This document shows, piece by piece, positions 25,826 to 37,163 of a stretch of 64,000 nucleotides of DNA; within the stretch, counting starts at the first letter, position 1; each line of letters starts with the position of its first letter. A program made the position numbers and the translations under genes. The notes beneath the pieces are model-generated. The model searched no databases and had not been told where the DNA came from. It saw only the letters and a list, made by a program, of their open reading frames with translations. Source of the stretch: Siderastrea siderea (Eukaryota; Cnidaria; Anthozoa; Scleractinia; Rhizangiidae); contig OZ034977.1 of assembly GCA_964030785.1 (NCBI GenBank), positions 32,137,652 to 32,201,651 of the forward strand. The letters run 5' to 3'.

Positions 25826-26628
25826 CAATGTTTGGGTGTAGGGGTGACGCTGCGAGTTTGACACCCTGGCCCTGTTTAGGACAGAAAAACGAAATGGAAT
25901 GTCGATCGTACTGACCATACCCGGTTGGGGAAGACGGGCATAAAATTATACCATGCTTAGGGACAGAGACCAAAAACCGTATCCTGTCTAGCGGCATACC
26001 CCAGTATAGTCCACATAAGGGAGTAACCCTCCCTTCTGGGCGGGGGGGAGTGGGTGATGGTGCCGCGTTTAGCATGACGATAGCACGATGTAATTTCAGA
26101 CGCCGAAAATTGAACTTCAATGCAGTCTCCCTTGGTAGCAGTTCGAGCGAGCGGGACGCGGAAGCCACGCAGGCCCATGCGAGAACTCGCCCACATGATA
26201 CCTTTTCTCGCTTTGCCATTTTAGCTAGCCCTTTTTTGGTTTTTGCGTCATGGGGTTCAAAGCTTAGACTTTTCTACTGAAAAAATGCCTAAATAACCAA
26301 AAATCAAAGATAAATATACATTGAACTCTAGGCTTCCAACCTCATGACGCAAAAACCAAATAGCGAGAAAGGGTATCATGTGGGCGAGTTCTCACATGGG
26401 CCCGCGTGGCTTCCGCGTCTCGCTCGCTCAAAACTGCTTCCAAGGAAGATTACATCAGGGAAGGTTCAATAATCACATCGTGCTATCGTCGATGAATATT
26501 GTGCTAAAGGCTTAGCACGGCACTTCCCCCCCCCCCCCCCCCGGAAGGGAGGGTTACTGCCTAATGTGGTCTATACTGGGGTGTGCCGCTGGACAGGATA
26601 TGGTTTTGGTCTCTGTCCCTAAACATGG

Positions 26629-26737
26629 TAGCCTCCCACGCAGTCGTTTTTAGGGGAGTCGTATTACCCTCCTCCCCAAAAATGTTGTGGGGAGGAAGGT
26701 AATACGACTCCCCTAAAAACGACTGCGTGGGAGGCTA
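26629..26737. mobile_element. 109-bp palindromic MITE, 9-bp target duplication
   Basis: Nearly perfect palindrome with ends TAGCCTCCCACGCAGTCG and complement, meeting at a short loop around CCCCAAAAATGTTGTGGGG. Flanked by TAAACATGG on both sides (26620-26628, 26738-26746). The other half of the surrounding foldback carries the undisturbed counterpart near 25952. Confidence 0.9.
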
Positions 26738-27291
26738 TAAACATGGTAAATTATTTTATGCCACTTCCCCAACCGGGTATAGTCAGTACGATCGACACTC
26801 CATTTCGTTTTTCTGTCCTAAACAGGGTCAGGGTGTCAAACCCGCAGCGTCACCCCTACACCCAAACATTGGTCAAAAGACCCTTTCCCCCCCCCACCCA
26901 CTCCCGGGAGCCGGAGGGGACAGGAGTAGCGCGACTCTGCAGAACCTAGATTAAGGGACGTCGAGTGCTATGAAGTATCTGTGGCCAAAATTATGGAACA
27001 CAGTAATTCTAGAACAAAATGCAATAACATTACCTGCTCGGGCTAACAACAACTTGAATTCACTGTCAACCGCTTTATCTGCACTTAGTCCGTGCAATTG
27101 AAGATGCCGCGAGATGTGTCTTGTTCATTCTTTTAGGGAAAGAACTTAAACGTGGCCTGGGTAACAACTGCTTAATCCACAGGCAGTAACCCTGTCCAGA
27201 AGAGTGGAAAAACTACACAACGCCATATATCAGTACTTACACACTGTGAATGTAACTTACTGCAATATTTATTTTATTTCATGAGCTGTAA

Positions 27292-27500
27292 TTACTACCA
27301 TTTGCGAGCTACCGTGAACGGCTAACTTTTTTCCGCGTTTGTTCATGCGTAAAACATGTCAGTTTGTCTAGACAAACTGTCGCGTTTGTCACATGAACCA
27401 ATTAACGTTTAGACCGTGAACCTGACAAGTTTTGACCGCCTTTGTGTTTCTGCACGTGCTACGCAGGTTTAGAAAACATCGCATCAAGTTTTGTTTCGAA
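27292..27500. promoter_or_regulatory. Inner end of left TIR: shared 5' leader of the zinc-knuckle gene
   Basis: About 130 bp just upstream of the ATG at 27501 is an inverted copy of 33535-33650, the leader of the transposase gene. Both therefore start from TIR-borne sequence. The region likely contains the promoter; no TATA box is obvious. Its outer part contains a small palindrome, CAGTTTGTCTAGACAAACTG. Confidence 0.7.
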
Positions 27501-29057
27501 ATGGCGCTCGTTCAAATCAAAGTCGTATATTCCTATTACTCTACAGAAAGGGTAACTCCCATTTTTGTCAGCGAAGAAGAGTTGCTAGATTTAAATTATG
27601 ATGCGTTTAAGTGGAAGATCGTAAAGGAAATACCGCATTTGGGAAAGATAACGGACACGACAGCGTTGCGCCTTACAGTATTGGATCAAGGCTACCAAGT
27701 AGATATATCGCCAGCTTACTTTCAGCATCAAATAAAAGGAGTTTTGGAGAAGAACTATACGAAAGCAATTGAAGTCAAGGCTGTGGTGTTTGATTCTCCT
27801 GGTGTTGCATCTCCGCCAAGAAAAAAGGTTAACAATGTCACAATATCAAGCCCAGTATCAAAGAAGAAACTAGCTTTTACCCGCGCTTTTACAACCACGC
27901 ACGCGACACCGGACTTTGAGCCTAATGAGCCAGGTAAACTTGAGGAACAGGATAAATGCAATACTCCTTTTGAGAGATATACGAAAAAGGCGGAGAGTGA
28001 TATTGCGAGGAAGAATAGCGAGCTCCGTAAACTTGAACTGGAGGACCAAGAAATCTCGCTTAAAATACTGAAAGTGAAATCTCATGCATCAGATGGCAAC
28101 ATGTGTCGAAATTGTCACCTACGACTTGGGCATACGGCCCGAAATTGTACTTACGGAAAGTGCATGTCCGTATTTCATTGCGGTGAGGAGAAATTACATC
28201 CTGGAGAACTTAACAACAGGGAGCGGCGAATTGCCATTAACAAACTAACATCTGAAATTTCAAAGATGGAAAGACAAATACAACTTAAAAAAGACACTGC
28301 ACAAAAAATTAACGAGTCGTTATCTCAACAAATAGAACAAACAATTTTGAAGGAAAATTCCAGTGCATACACTACACCTGGAGGTTTACGGAACTGGGCA
28401 CTGTTGCGCAAACACGTGTTCATTGTTGAGAATTATTGTAAGGTAAATTATGGAGGAAAACTTCCACCAAAGCACAAACTATCCCACGTCTAGATGCAGG
28501 CACTTGAAGAAAACAGAAATGTGATAACTGAGCCACTCAAACAAGCCAAATCTAGGAAAAACCCAGCAAAAGGTCTTCTTGAAAATCATGGCATTGTTTT
28601 CCTGCAAGCAGCTAATACGAACAAAAATTGTTCTGATCTGGTTTTCCGTTGCAGTCCAGCGACGAAGGAAGAGGAGGAAGAACAGTTAAAAATGGTTTTA
28701 AATCAGAACATGTTCGAAAGTGGCAGGGCCGCACCGGAGGCAAGAGCCAGTCTTTCATGTTTCCACGGAGCATACATGCCCTTCACGCCGGAAATGGCAA
28801 TGGTTCCACCATCTGGGTTTTACTCAATCAATGATCAGTCGCACGTAAATCCTTCACCACAAGAGGGTAGCTTTACGCATTGCACACCTCAACCACCTAC
28901 TCAGTGTTTTGAGTCTTCTGCTGGAACAGATACATGTAACATTATCATTCGTACCGCACCAGAACCTGAAACGCCGGCGGAGGATGAACCAGCAAGGGAA
29001 ACCGCTCGTTTGTTGCTTTCTATGAACTCTTTTCATAACAAAGATTTGCAACTGTAA
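27501..29057 (+). pseudogene. Zinc-knuckle/coiled-coil protein of the large transposon, with one in-frame stop
   Basis: The first ATG after the TIR (27501) opens 330 codons, then TAG at 28491-28493; the same frame continues without interruption to 29057, so I read a single gene of about 518 codons with one nonsense codon. Residues 1-95 form a mixed alpha/beta segment ('ALVQIKVVYSYYSTERVTPI'). A predicted coiled coil lies at about 160-195. A cysteine-rich block 'CRNCHLRLGHTARNC' at 202-216 (C-x2-C-x5-H-x4-C, a lengthened zinc knuckle) is followed by 'CMSVFHCGEEKLH'. A second coiled coil is at about 240-285. The part after the stop is acidic and low in motifs. Likely an accessory nucleic-acid-binding protein of the element. 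The function is inferred; I do not recognise a named family. Confidence 0.7.
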
Positions 29058-29261
29058 ACTGACCTTGCAAGTTCGCACCAGTTTATACACGTAAACTGTC
29101 TAGCTCTTCAATTTGTTCAGTTGCGTTAGCCATTCGTTGTGTGAGTTTGCATTGGACAATTCCACTGGATTTGAATTTTCAATATGTATTACAGCGTAAA
29201 GTTGTGTTGTCTGCGTGACAGCTGTAGAGAAACCAGAAATGAGCACCAATTTTAGTGCTAT

Positions 29262-30474
29262 CACAGGCAGCCCAAGCTCACGCCTCGAGGAAGCGAGGAA
29301 TTTATAAATTATTTATGGTTCTAAATAAACTAACTTACCTCTTGCGTCTTTGGGTGTTTTTTGGGCTTATTTCATCGTTTTGGGCTTTCTTTGTCATGAC
29401 TGTTGTTACTACCTTCATAAGACGAAGTCAAGGCACCACACTGTTTCAGGCCGGAGATTCGAACTTGTCGACTCGAAGGCGGTTTGCAGCCCGAAAATCC
29501 ATCCTATCGCACATTTTTCGGCCAGAGGTAAAGCTCTATGATCTCTGCACCTTGTAAAATGTTCGTTCGCCAAATATCCCGGCGCATTTTCCTCAAAATG
29601 AGCATTTTCTCACTCCATGTCCAAAATCCCTTCTTTCGGCGAACGCTAATGATTTTGAAAATCGACACGATTCTTGGGTCCGAGGTCAATTTTCTCTCGA
29701 CCTATGGTGGTACAGGAGAATTGAATCAAGCGTAAATCCAGTTAAAAAGGACATAGGAGCTACTGCATCAGTTGGTTTAACGTTGTGTAACACATAATTT
29801 AGGTTTTTATCTCACTGATTTGGTATATACTAAAGCTATTATTACCGTCAGTAGCTGTACACGAATTGACTGAATTGACTCTACCACCCTCGGTCGAGAG
29901 AAAATTCACCTCGGACCCAAGCCTCGTGTCGATTTTCAAAATCATTAGCGCTCGCCGAAAGAAGGGATTTTGGACATGGAGTGAGAAAATGCTCATTTTG
30001 AGGAAAATGCGCCGGGATATTTGGCGAACGAACATTTTACAAGGTGCAGAGATCATAGAGCTTTACCTCTGGCCGAAAAATGTGCGATAGGATGGATTTT
30101 CGGGCTGCAAACCGCCTTCGAGTCGACAAGTTCGAATCTCCGGCCTGAAACAGTGTGGTGCCTTGACTTCGTCTTATGAAGGTAGTAACAACAGTCATGA
30201 CAAAGAAAGCCCAAAACGATGAAATAAGCCCAAAAAACACCCAAAGATGCAAGAGGTAAGTTAGTTTTCTTCATTTCACTAAAAAAGTGTTGAAATTGAG
30301 TTTTATTTCACGTTCGAAATCGACGATATTTTATTCCCCATACAAAGTCTCAAATTGTTAACGGCCGCTTGTAACCCAATACCGGTCTCTCTCGAAGGTC
30401 ACGTCCCGGCTCGAGAACCATAAATAATTTATAAATTCCTCGCTTTCTCGAGGCGTGAGCTTGGGCTGCCTGTG
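29262..30474. mobile_element. 1213-bp long-TIR element, perfect 7-bp target duplication
   Basis: Starts CACAGGCAGCCCAAGC and ends with its inverse. The inverted arms are about 500 bp, and each strand reads the same frames ('MISAPCKMFVRQISRR' appears in both directions). Flanked by GTGCTAT on both sides (29255-29261, 30475-30481). The outermost bases match the 25126-25481 element, so they form one family with different interiors. It sits between the two core genes. No transposase. Confidence 0.9.
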
Positions 30475-30481
30475 GTGCTAT

Positions 30482-31039
30482 GTGCACTGCGAGATACAGT
30501 ACACTTTCGCAAGTTTAGTGGGTGCACAATTTACAGCTGTATGGTTACGTGTTGAGTTATTTTCAAGACCTTGTTTGAATTTGTCGAAAGTGTGACTCAC
30601 TTTTATTTTTAAAAAATGCTAGCAGGTAACACCGAGGAAAGTCGGTTTGTAGCGTAACATCGAGCAATACTAAGAAGTCAACCAAAGGATGTTACCTATA
30701 ACATCTCTTTACTCTGTTTATTTTTGGGAAATGCGCAGAAGGAACACGTCAAACAGAGCGGTAGAGATTTCTGTGACTTTCGAGTTGATATTATATTAAA
30801 TTCAAATAAACAATATCTTGTATTCTGAGTTATTTCAAGATTTCCTCCCGGGTAACAGGGAAATGAATACTTAACTTGCAGGCCACGAAGCGTATCATGT
30901 ACAACAACAACAACAATTTATTTCTTAGTTTTAAAAACTAAAAATACAAAGACACTACTGTTACTGTTGCATATAATAGTCTTTAAAACCATTCAAAACA
31001 TGACGCAATTAAGCTGCAATCTTTCAGTGTTCTGGAAAA
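30482..31039. other. Spacer between the two convergent transposon genes
   Basis: No recognisable coding sequence. Short (ACA)n tract near 30902-30914. Should contain the 3' end of the transposase transcript. Confidence 0.5.
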
Positions 31040-33519
31040 CTAAACATCGGGAAACAGATACGAAGTTGTCGAGTAAAAATTTCTCGCGTCTTCGCTGGAA
31101 ACGGATTCGACAGCTTCCCCTACTGCAACCTTCAGATTTTCATTCACATTGTCTGCTAGCCTTCCATTCAGCAAACATTTCACTTTGTTAAAACTTAACT
31201 CCGTAGGGTTCAAATCTGGTGAATAAATGGGGGTAAAAATAAGTTCTATACCCATGTCAGCTAGGTATTCTTCCAATACGTCGCCCCCATCGTAATGATG
31301 TACAGCCAAGTTATCCATAACAACAATATCACCTACTTCTAAAACCGGTCTCCCGGTTGTTATATTTGCTGCGTTCGCTGCCTCTTAACCTGCGATCAGG
31401 CCGAATTTTAGCATCGCTCTCATATTCTCTTATGTTGGTCGCTCGCTAAAATAGGGCCTGATAAAATCTCTCACAGAAGTTCATGTCGGCGGCCAAATTT
31501 TGGCCGCGGAATCTCGCAATCTGATTGGCTCTTTAACAACAGAGCTGTCAACGGAAGTAAATTGTCTACGAGATTTCGATCCGACCGCCATCGCCAAGGG
31601 ACAACCAAGGAACAAGTCTGCCGAAGTAAAATGTGTTGCTCTAATAAATTCTCATCGTTCTAGGAGAATTGTCACCATTTCTTTCTCTCCTGAGAATGGC
31701 GTTCGGTTTGACGCAAGCTGTCTCTCACCTGGAGCAGAGAAGTACAGCAACAGTGAAGTATGTATTCTGTTTTATCGCATCGTGTCGCGGAATTTTCATT
31801 TGACGGCTTTCAACTAGTATTGATAACATGAACAGAGTAGTGGCTGTTTCCGCGTCTTACGAAACAAAACGAACAGCAGACGAGCAAGTATCTTTCGCCA
31901 AGAATGATCAACAAGTCAACCGATAATTCGGTAAACTTAACGGTGAACTAATGTTTGGCTACCCTGCGAGCAGATCGAAGGGCCTCTGCTCGCACGGTAA
32001 TGTTTGGCGAGAACCGCAATCAAGTCGCAATAACGATTTTCACTTTATTCATTCATTGTTTAATACTTATGTCGTTTTATTGATCTCTGACATTGACATC
32101 AAAGGATCTGACTAGTTTTATAATAGATGTCCTTCGTTTTAAAATTCGCTGCTGCTTAGAGATAAAATTCGCTGCTAATTTCAAATATTTACCACTTCTC
32201 GAATTAAATTACAAAATACCCCTTTATTTGTTTATAAACGGTTTTATTTATATTTTTATTCTAAAGAATGAAACTGAAGGTATTTCTTTTAATTGTCCAA
32301 GGTTTTTTACGCAGAAAATCGGTGCAATTGGGAAGAGAATATTTCCAGATACCACCTGAAATGGGAAATGATTCAAGCATGCAGCATATTTTGGTACATC
32401 ACAAGCTCGTCGTGTTTTGAATTTTCATTCAGTTTCAGCTCAGACAGAGCAACCATGTACAGTACCGGAACCTTCAAGTTAGCAATCGTGTAAATTTGAG
32501 TACTTGTGCCTAGAAGATATATCGTAGCCTATAATTTTCTTTTTTTGCCGACATTTACGTGACTTTCTGCGAATTGCCGTTATGGGAAATTTGCATACCG
32601 AGGATCGTGCAAGCAGAAGAAATTTTGATTGGCTGTTTCGTTGAATGTCAATCAATCAAAAAAAGTGGGCGGCAGACGTTCCGTAGAAGAATTGTATCAG
32701 GTTCTATTTTTCGTTTCGCCCGTCCCGCCTGAATGTTTCACCAAGCGAAACGAAAATAGAGCCTGATCGCAGGTTAGCTGCCTCTTCGAAGAAGTTCCAG
32801 AATTCGATAGTGTTGGTAGGTCCATCGATTATGTTATAATACTCCGCTCCATGGAGAGAAAGAAGTAAATTCAGCGTATAATTTGGCGATTGAACCTTTC
32901 TTGAAACCTCTATGCAGCGTTCCCCGACAGGCGAATTACCGTAAAGGCGAGTACCGCAATCTGGTGTTTTTATTCCGGCCTCATCGAAGAACTTAATCTT
33001 GGCGGGGTCTTTAGAAGAAAGATAATTGATAAAAAGCTGTGTATAGACCATGTTTTCATACGTAAATCGCTCTTTTGCTACATGTGTTATTTTCTTTCTG
33101 GAATATTTCTTTCCTGAAAGTAACTTGGATTTGATTGCCCTCGATAAGGCTGATAGAGAAATGTCTCTCACGTCGCCAATATTAGCGAGCACAGCATACA
33201 ATTCTCTCAGCGATGTAGATCCTCTAATTGTTTTCAGTACCTCGATCAGTTCAAGATCTCCCGCAGAAAGCTTACTGCAGAAATCGCCGCCCTTCGATAA
33301 TGGGGTTGTAGTACGTGTTATGCAAAATTGGTTCCAAATCTTTCTTACTGTGTTGGTCACAACTCCAGTTTCTTGTGCTACAGTGTTAAACGCAACAGGC
33401 AAATAAGAGCTTGCTGGATCGCCTCCATGCTCTAAGCACTTTGACAAAATAAGCCATCGAGGATCGCTGTCGCAGGATTTACCAGAAATGTAAAGCCGCC
33501 CTTTGTTGTTGACATTCAT
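31040..33519 (-). pseudogene. IS630/Tc1/mariner-superfamily DDE transposase, split by M element
   Basis: The minus-strand frame starts ATG at 33519 and runs to 32777; it resumes at 31385 and ends at 31040. The break is the M element 31386-32776, whose 9-bp duplication GCTGCCTCT flanks it. Domains: an N-terminal helix-turn-helix-like region ('FNTVAQETGVVTNTVRKIWN'), 'FFDEAG' holding the first catalytic Asp, 'VVMDNLAVHH' holding the second Asp, and 'PIYSPDLNPTE' with the catalytic Glu, 37 residues after the second Asp (DD37E by my count). The frame is otherwise open, so the copy was probably functional before this insertion. It would cut and rejoin element ends at TA targets in the nucleus. The start is ATG; an apparent upstream start is TTG and is not used. 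Confidence 0.88.
31386..32776. mobile_element. M element copy inside the transposase
   Basis: 1391 bp, ends TAACCTGCGATCAGGC and complement. Target duplication GCTGCCTCT at 31377-31385 and 32777-32785. Same length as copy 2 (22770-24160) and nearly identical in inverse. It destroys the transposase frame. Confidence 0.93.
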
Positions 33520-33534
33520 CGCGAAATAAAACAA

Positions 33535-33650
33535 AACTTGATGCGATGTTTTCTAAACCTGCGTAGCACGTGCAGAAACACAAAGGCGGTCAAAACTTGT
33601 CAGGTTCACGGTCTAAACGTTAATTGGTTCATGTGGCAAAAGCAAAAAGT
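33535..33650. promoter_or_regulatory. Inner end of right TIR: transposase leader
   Basis: Inverted copy of 27385-27500, including a block ending 'GGTTCATGTG' where the minisatellite begins. It places the transposase start inside TIR-derived DNA. Confidence 0.7.
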
Positions 33651-33881
33651 TCACGGCAAAAACAAAATGCTCACGGCAAAAGCACAATGCTCACGGCGAA
33701 AACAAAAACGGTCACGGCAAAAACAAAAAGCTCACGGCAAAAACAAAATGCTCACGGCAAAAGCAAAAAGCTCACGGCAAAAACAAAAAGCTCACGGCAA
33801 AAGCAAAAAGTTCACGGCGAAAAAAAGGTCACGGCAAAAACAAAAAGATCACGGCAAAAACAAAATGCTCACGGCAAAAAC
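33634..33881 (+). repeat. 20-bp minisatellite, array 1a
   Basis: About twelve copies of CTCACGGCAAAAACAAAAAG and its AAAAGC and AAAATG variants. Every frame stays open because the unit lacks stops in this orientation, giving false lysine-rich frames. Interrupted by the M element at 33882. Confidence 0.95.
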
Positions 33882-34577
33882 TAACCTGCGATCAGGCTCT
33901 ATTTCCGTTTCGCTCGGTGAAACATGCCGGCGGGAAGGGCGAAACGAAAAATAGAGCCTGATACAATTCTTCTACGGAACGTCTGCCGCCCACTTTTTTG
34001 ATTGATTGACATTCAACAAAACGGCCAATCAAAATTTGTTTTGCTTGCACGCTCCTCGGTATGCAAATTTCCCATATGTGTATGTAATGGCATTCGCAAA
34101 AAGTCCTCAAATGTCGGCAAAAATAAGAAAATCACAGGCTACGATAAATCTTGGCACTAGCGTTCAAATTTACAACTTGAAGGTACGCGCTCCGGTATTG
34201 TACATAGTTGCTCTGTCTGAGCTGAAACTGAATGAAAATTCAGAACACGACGAGGTTGTCATGTACCAAAATATGCTGCATGTTTGAATCCTTTCTCATT
34301 TCAGGTGGTATCCGGAAATATTCTCTACGCATGTGTCACCGATTTTCTGCGTAAATTACCTTGGGAGATTAAGAGAAATACCTTCAGTTTCACTCTTTAG
34401 AAAAAGAGATATCAATAAAACCGTTTATAAACAAACGAGTGTTTTGTAATTTAATTTAGTGATGAATATTTGAGATTACCAGCGAATTTCATCTCTAAAC
34501 AGCAGCGAATTTTAAAACGAAGAACATTTATTATAAACCTAGTCAGATCCTTTGATATCAATGTCAGAGATCATTAA

Positions 34578-35560
34578 CAAAAAATATACAAATTGACCAT
34601 GTTGCACGTTTATTAAATAACTCAAACGGTTTTTACAGCAATGAAGGCTTCAATATCTCATTTGAAAGGGCAGAAAATTTGCTTTCTAAGAGAAACACAT
34701 TTGCTTCATGAAAACTTACAACGTCTCAAAAACAAAAATTTCAATCACAAGAAATTAGTAAAAATAAGTCACAAAACTTTGGCAAAACTGAAATAGTGCA
34801 GAAATGCTCTATTGTACAAATTTTGAGGTCTAAGAGAATATTTTCCTTGTTCTAAGATGAAAACTATCCTGAAAACCGAATAAAAAACGACTGAATCTGG
34901 AATTAACTACGAATTATTTTTCCTGCGTAAACACAAGGATTGCATCTCAGTAACCATGGCAACGGCTGGACAGAGCTTGAGTTTCGCGTCCCTTCTAACA
35001 TTTACAAAATCGCTACAAAACAGGTTTAAACAAAGTATTTGAGCTTTATATTTCGAAAAAATCATGAAAGACACATTATTTATGATATAGCTGAGATTCT
35101 TAATGTAAAAATGGCGATCCGAAGAGTATTTAATCGCATTTTGACGAACATGTGTTCATATCGCGAACAGACCGAAACACGTGCGAAGCAACATGAAAGA
35201 TCATTTACCTCAATTTTTCGCTTCTAATTTCGAGCCAACTGTCCAAATTACTTTCTCTGACACTCGTAAAACCTTTTGGATCATCGTCCCTCTCAAAAAC
35301 CATCTTCACAGGCTTTTAAAACCTATTAAAGTTCGTTCGACTGAGTCCGCCATCTTGCTCCAAGAACTCTACTTCTGCAAAAATCGTCATGTAAGGCACA
35401 TTCAAGTGTCTTGGCCCAAAATCGCTTGGTGATTGGCTAAATCTATAACCTCCCTGTTCTCCAAATATGGAGGGAATCGGATGTAACGCAATTTTTTGCG
35501 AATTTTTTTCTTTTTTGGGTATATATATACCCAAACGTTTACAAGCGTGACAGAAATGAG
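34578..35560. mobile_element. 983-bp insertion bounded by TTAA
   Basis: Defined by comparison with the other M copies, which lack it. TTAA is present at both edges (34574-34577 and 35561-35564), suggesting a TTAA-target element of the piggyBac or Kolobok type. I see no clear terminal inverted repeat and no transposase, so the class is uncertain. Contains a TATATATATA stretch near 35520. Confidence 0.6.
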
Positions 35561-35684
35561 TTAAAACGACATTATTAACACTGAATGAATGAATAAACTG
35601 AAAGTCTTTATTACTTAGGTAAAAATAAATACAGCATCTCGCTGAGTGCGGCTCTCACTAAACATCAGCTTATCGTTAAGTTTA

Positions 35685-36620
35685 TGCATCAGTCAATTCC
35701 AACTGCGCCCATGCCCCCCCCGGGCTAACCCCCGGGCATTAGCATTTTTTTTCTCTTGAATGGCAAATTCCCGGGGGTGGGGACACTTTAGCTGCCAAAT
35801 GCCCCGCGGCGGGGACTAAGGAAGAGGGCAAATGCCCCGCCCCCGGGATCGTACGTCCCCAATCAACACTGCAGCAGTTTTCTTTTATTGCACAATAATG
35901 CCACTTTCAGCATTTTTATGTGTGATTTTTCATTTCTGTAAGCCTGCCTCTCAGTTTTCTATTGTTTGTAATGGAACTATCCGGTGTTTAACATAATAAT
36001 AAAGTTAGTATAAATGCCAAGCGATGATATTTTAATACTTCACAGACCAATGCTACCTGAATTGCATGAAGTTGATTGTTACTTTAATGTTTTGTTTTAA
36101 ACAGTTCGCTAGTACACAAAAATCTTGACATTATGAGTCTGTTGTAACGTCATCTGTTGTGAATATTTTAATAATATGCAAAATTATAAAACAACGATCC
36201 CTATACACGTTTAGAATTCAATAATCGATTGTAATAGTTTAAGAATCATCGCAACCAAATGTTGCTTAAATCCTTGTTCAAAGAAGCATGCGTTAGTCGA
36301 TTCACGTTGATCGTTCCTGATCTCGCTATATAAAGCGATGAAGAAATGCATAAAATCGAGAAAACCTCCACAAGTTTGTCCAGCCCTTAACGGACGATCC
36401 AATCTGCGACGAACTGCTGGTCCTTTGCGATAAAATCCTCCATGTTTGGATTTCGAGTCGGAAACCCTGTGTGTGTCAAAAGCCCGGGGGTAGGCAAATG
36501 CCCGACCCCCGGGCCGAGCCAGATTTGCTAATGCCCCACCCCAGGACTGACAAGGCACGCAAATGCCCCGCAGTTGCCCGGGGGGGGGGGGGATGGGCGC
36601 AGCTGGAATTGACTGATGCA
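35685..36620. mobile_element. 936-bp Harbinger-like MITE with G/C-run subterminal repeats
   Basis: The ends TGCATCAGTCAATTCC and complement are perfect for more than 20 bp, then run into poly-C and poly-G. Flanked by TTA on both sides (35682-35684, 36621-36623), the 3-bp TWA duplication typical of PIF/Harbinger. Multiple subterminal copies of AAATGCCCCGC-like motifs and CCCGGGGG palindromes occur. A minus-strand 146-codon frame (36211-36651) includes the TIR and is not considered a gene. Confidence 0.85.
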
Positions 36621-37163
36621 TTACGGAATTATCGGTTGACTTGTTGATCACTCTTGGCGAAAGATACTTGCTGTTCGTTTTGTTTCGTAAAACGCGGAAA
36701 CAACCACTACTCTGCTTACATTTTCAATACTAGCTGAAAGCCTTCAAATGAAAATTTGGAGACACGATGCGATAAAACGGGATACATACTTCACTGTTGC
36801 TGTACTTCTCTGCTCCGAGTGAGAGACAGCTTGCGTCAAACTGGACGCCATTCTCAGGAGAGAAAGAAATGATGACAATTCTCTTAGAACGACGAGAATA
36901 TCTTTGAGCGACACGTTTACCTCGGCAGACTTGTTCCTTGGCCATGGCGGTCGGATTGAAAATTGTGAGCAAGTCTCGTAGACAATTTACTTCCGTTGAC
37001 AGCTCTATTGTTAAAGGGCCAATCAGATTGCGAGATCCCCGCGGCCAAAATTTGGCCGCCGACATGAACTCCTGTGAGAGATTGTATCAGGCCCTATTTT
37101 AGCGAGCGACCCACGTAAGAGAATATGAGAGCGATGCTAAAATTCGCCCTGATCGCAGGTTAG

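Larger units (their letters stand above)
24783..27291. mobile_element. 2.5-kb foldback (long palindrome) insertion in the left arm
   Basis: Starts TTACAGCTCATGAAAT and ends with its reverse complement. The left half (to about 26280) and right half are inverted copies at 70-90 percent by eye. Matched pairs include the CAAGACACATCTCGCGGCATC block (24955 and 27105 inverted) and the CCAATGTTTGGGTGTAGGGG block (25827 and 26850 inverted). The halves differ by later insertions listed separately. No protein is recognised. No clean target duplication was found at its ends. Confidence 0.75.
33882..37163. mobile_element. M element copy 3, carrying two further insertions
   Basis: Ends TAACCTGCGATCAGGC and complement; target duplication GGCAAAAAC (33873-33881 and 37164-37172), which lies inside the minisatellite. 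After subtracting the two inner insertions and their duplications the length is about 1356 bp, matching copies 1 and 2. More diverged than the other copies, so probably older. Confidence 0.92.

Noticed and set aside
33538..33954. Lysine-rich frames (also 42907-43370)
   Set aside because: All three frames stay open because of the stop-free 20-bp minisatellite; peptides are frame-shifted versions of one another.
36211..36651. 146-codon minus-strand frame
   Set aside because: It begins outside and crosses the Harbinger-like TIR and its G/C runs; no domain recognised.
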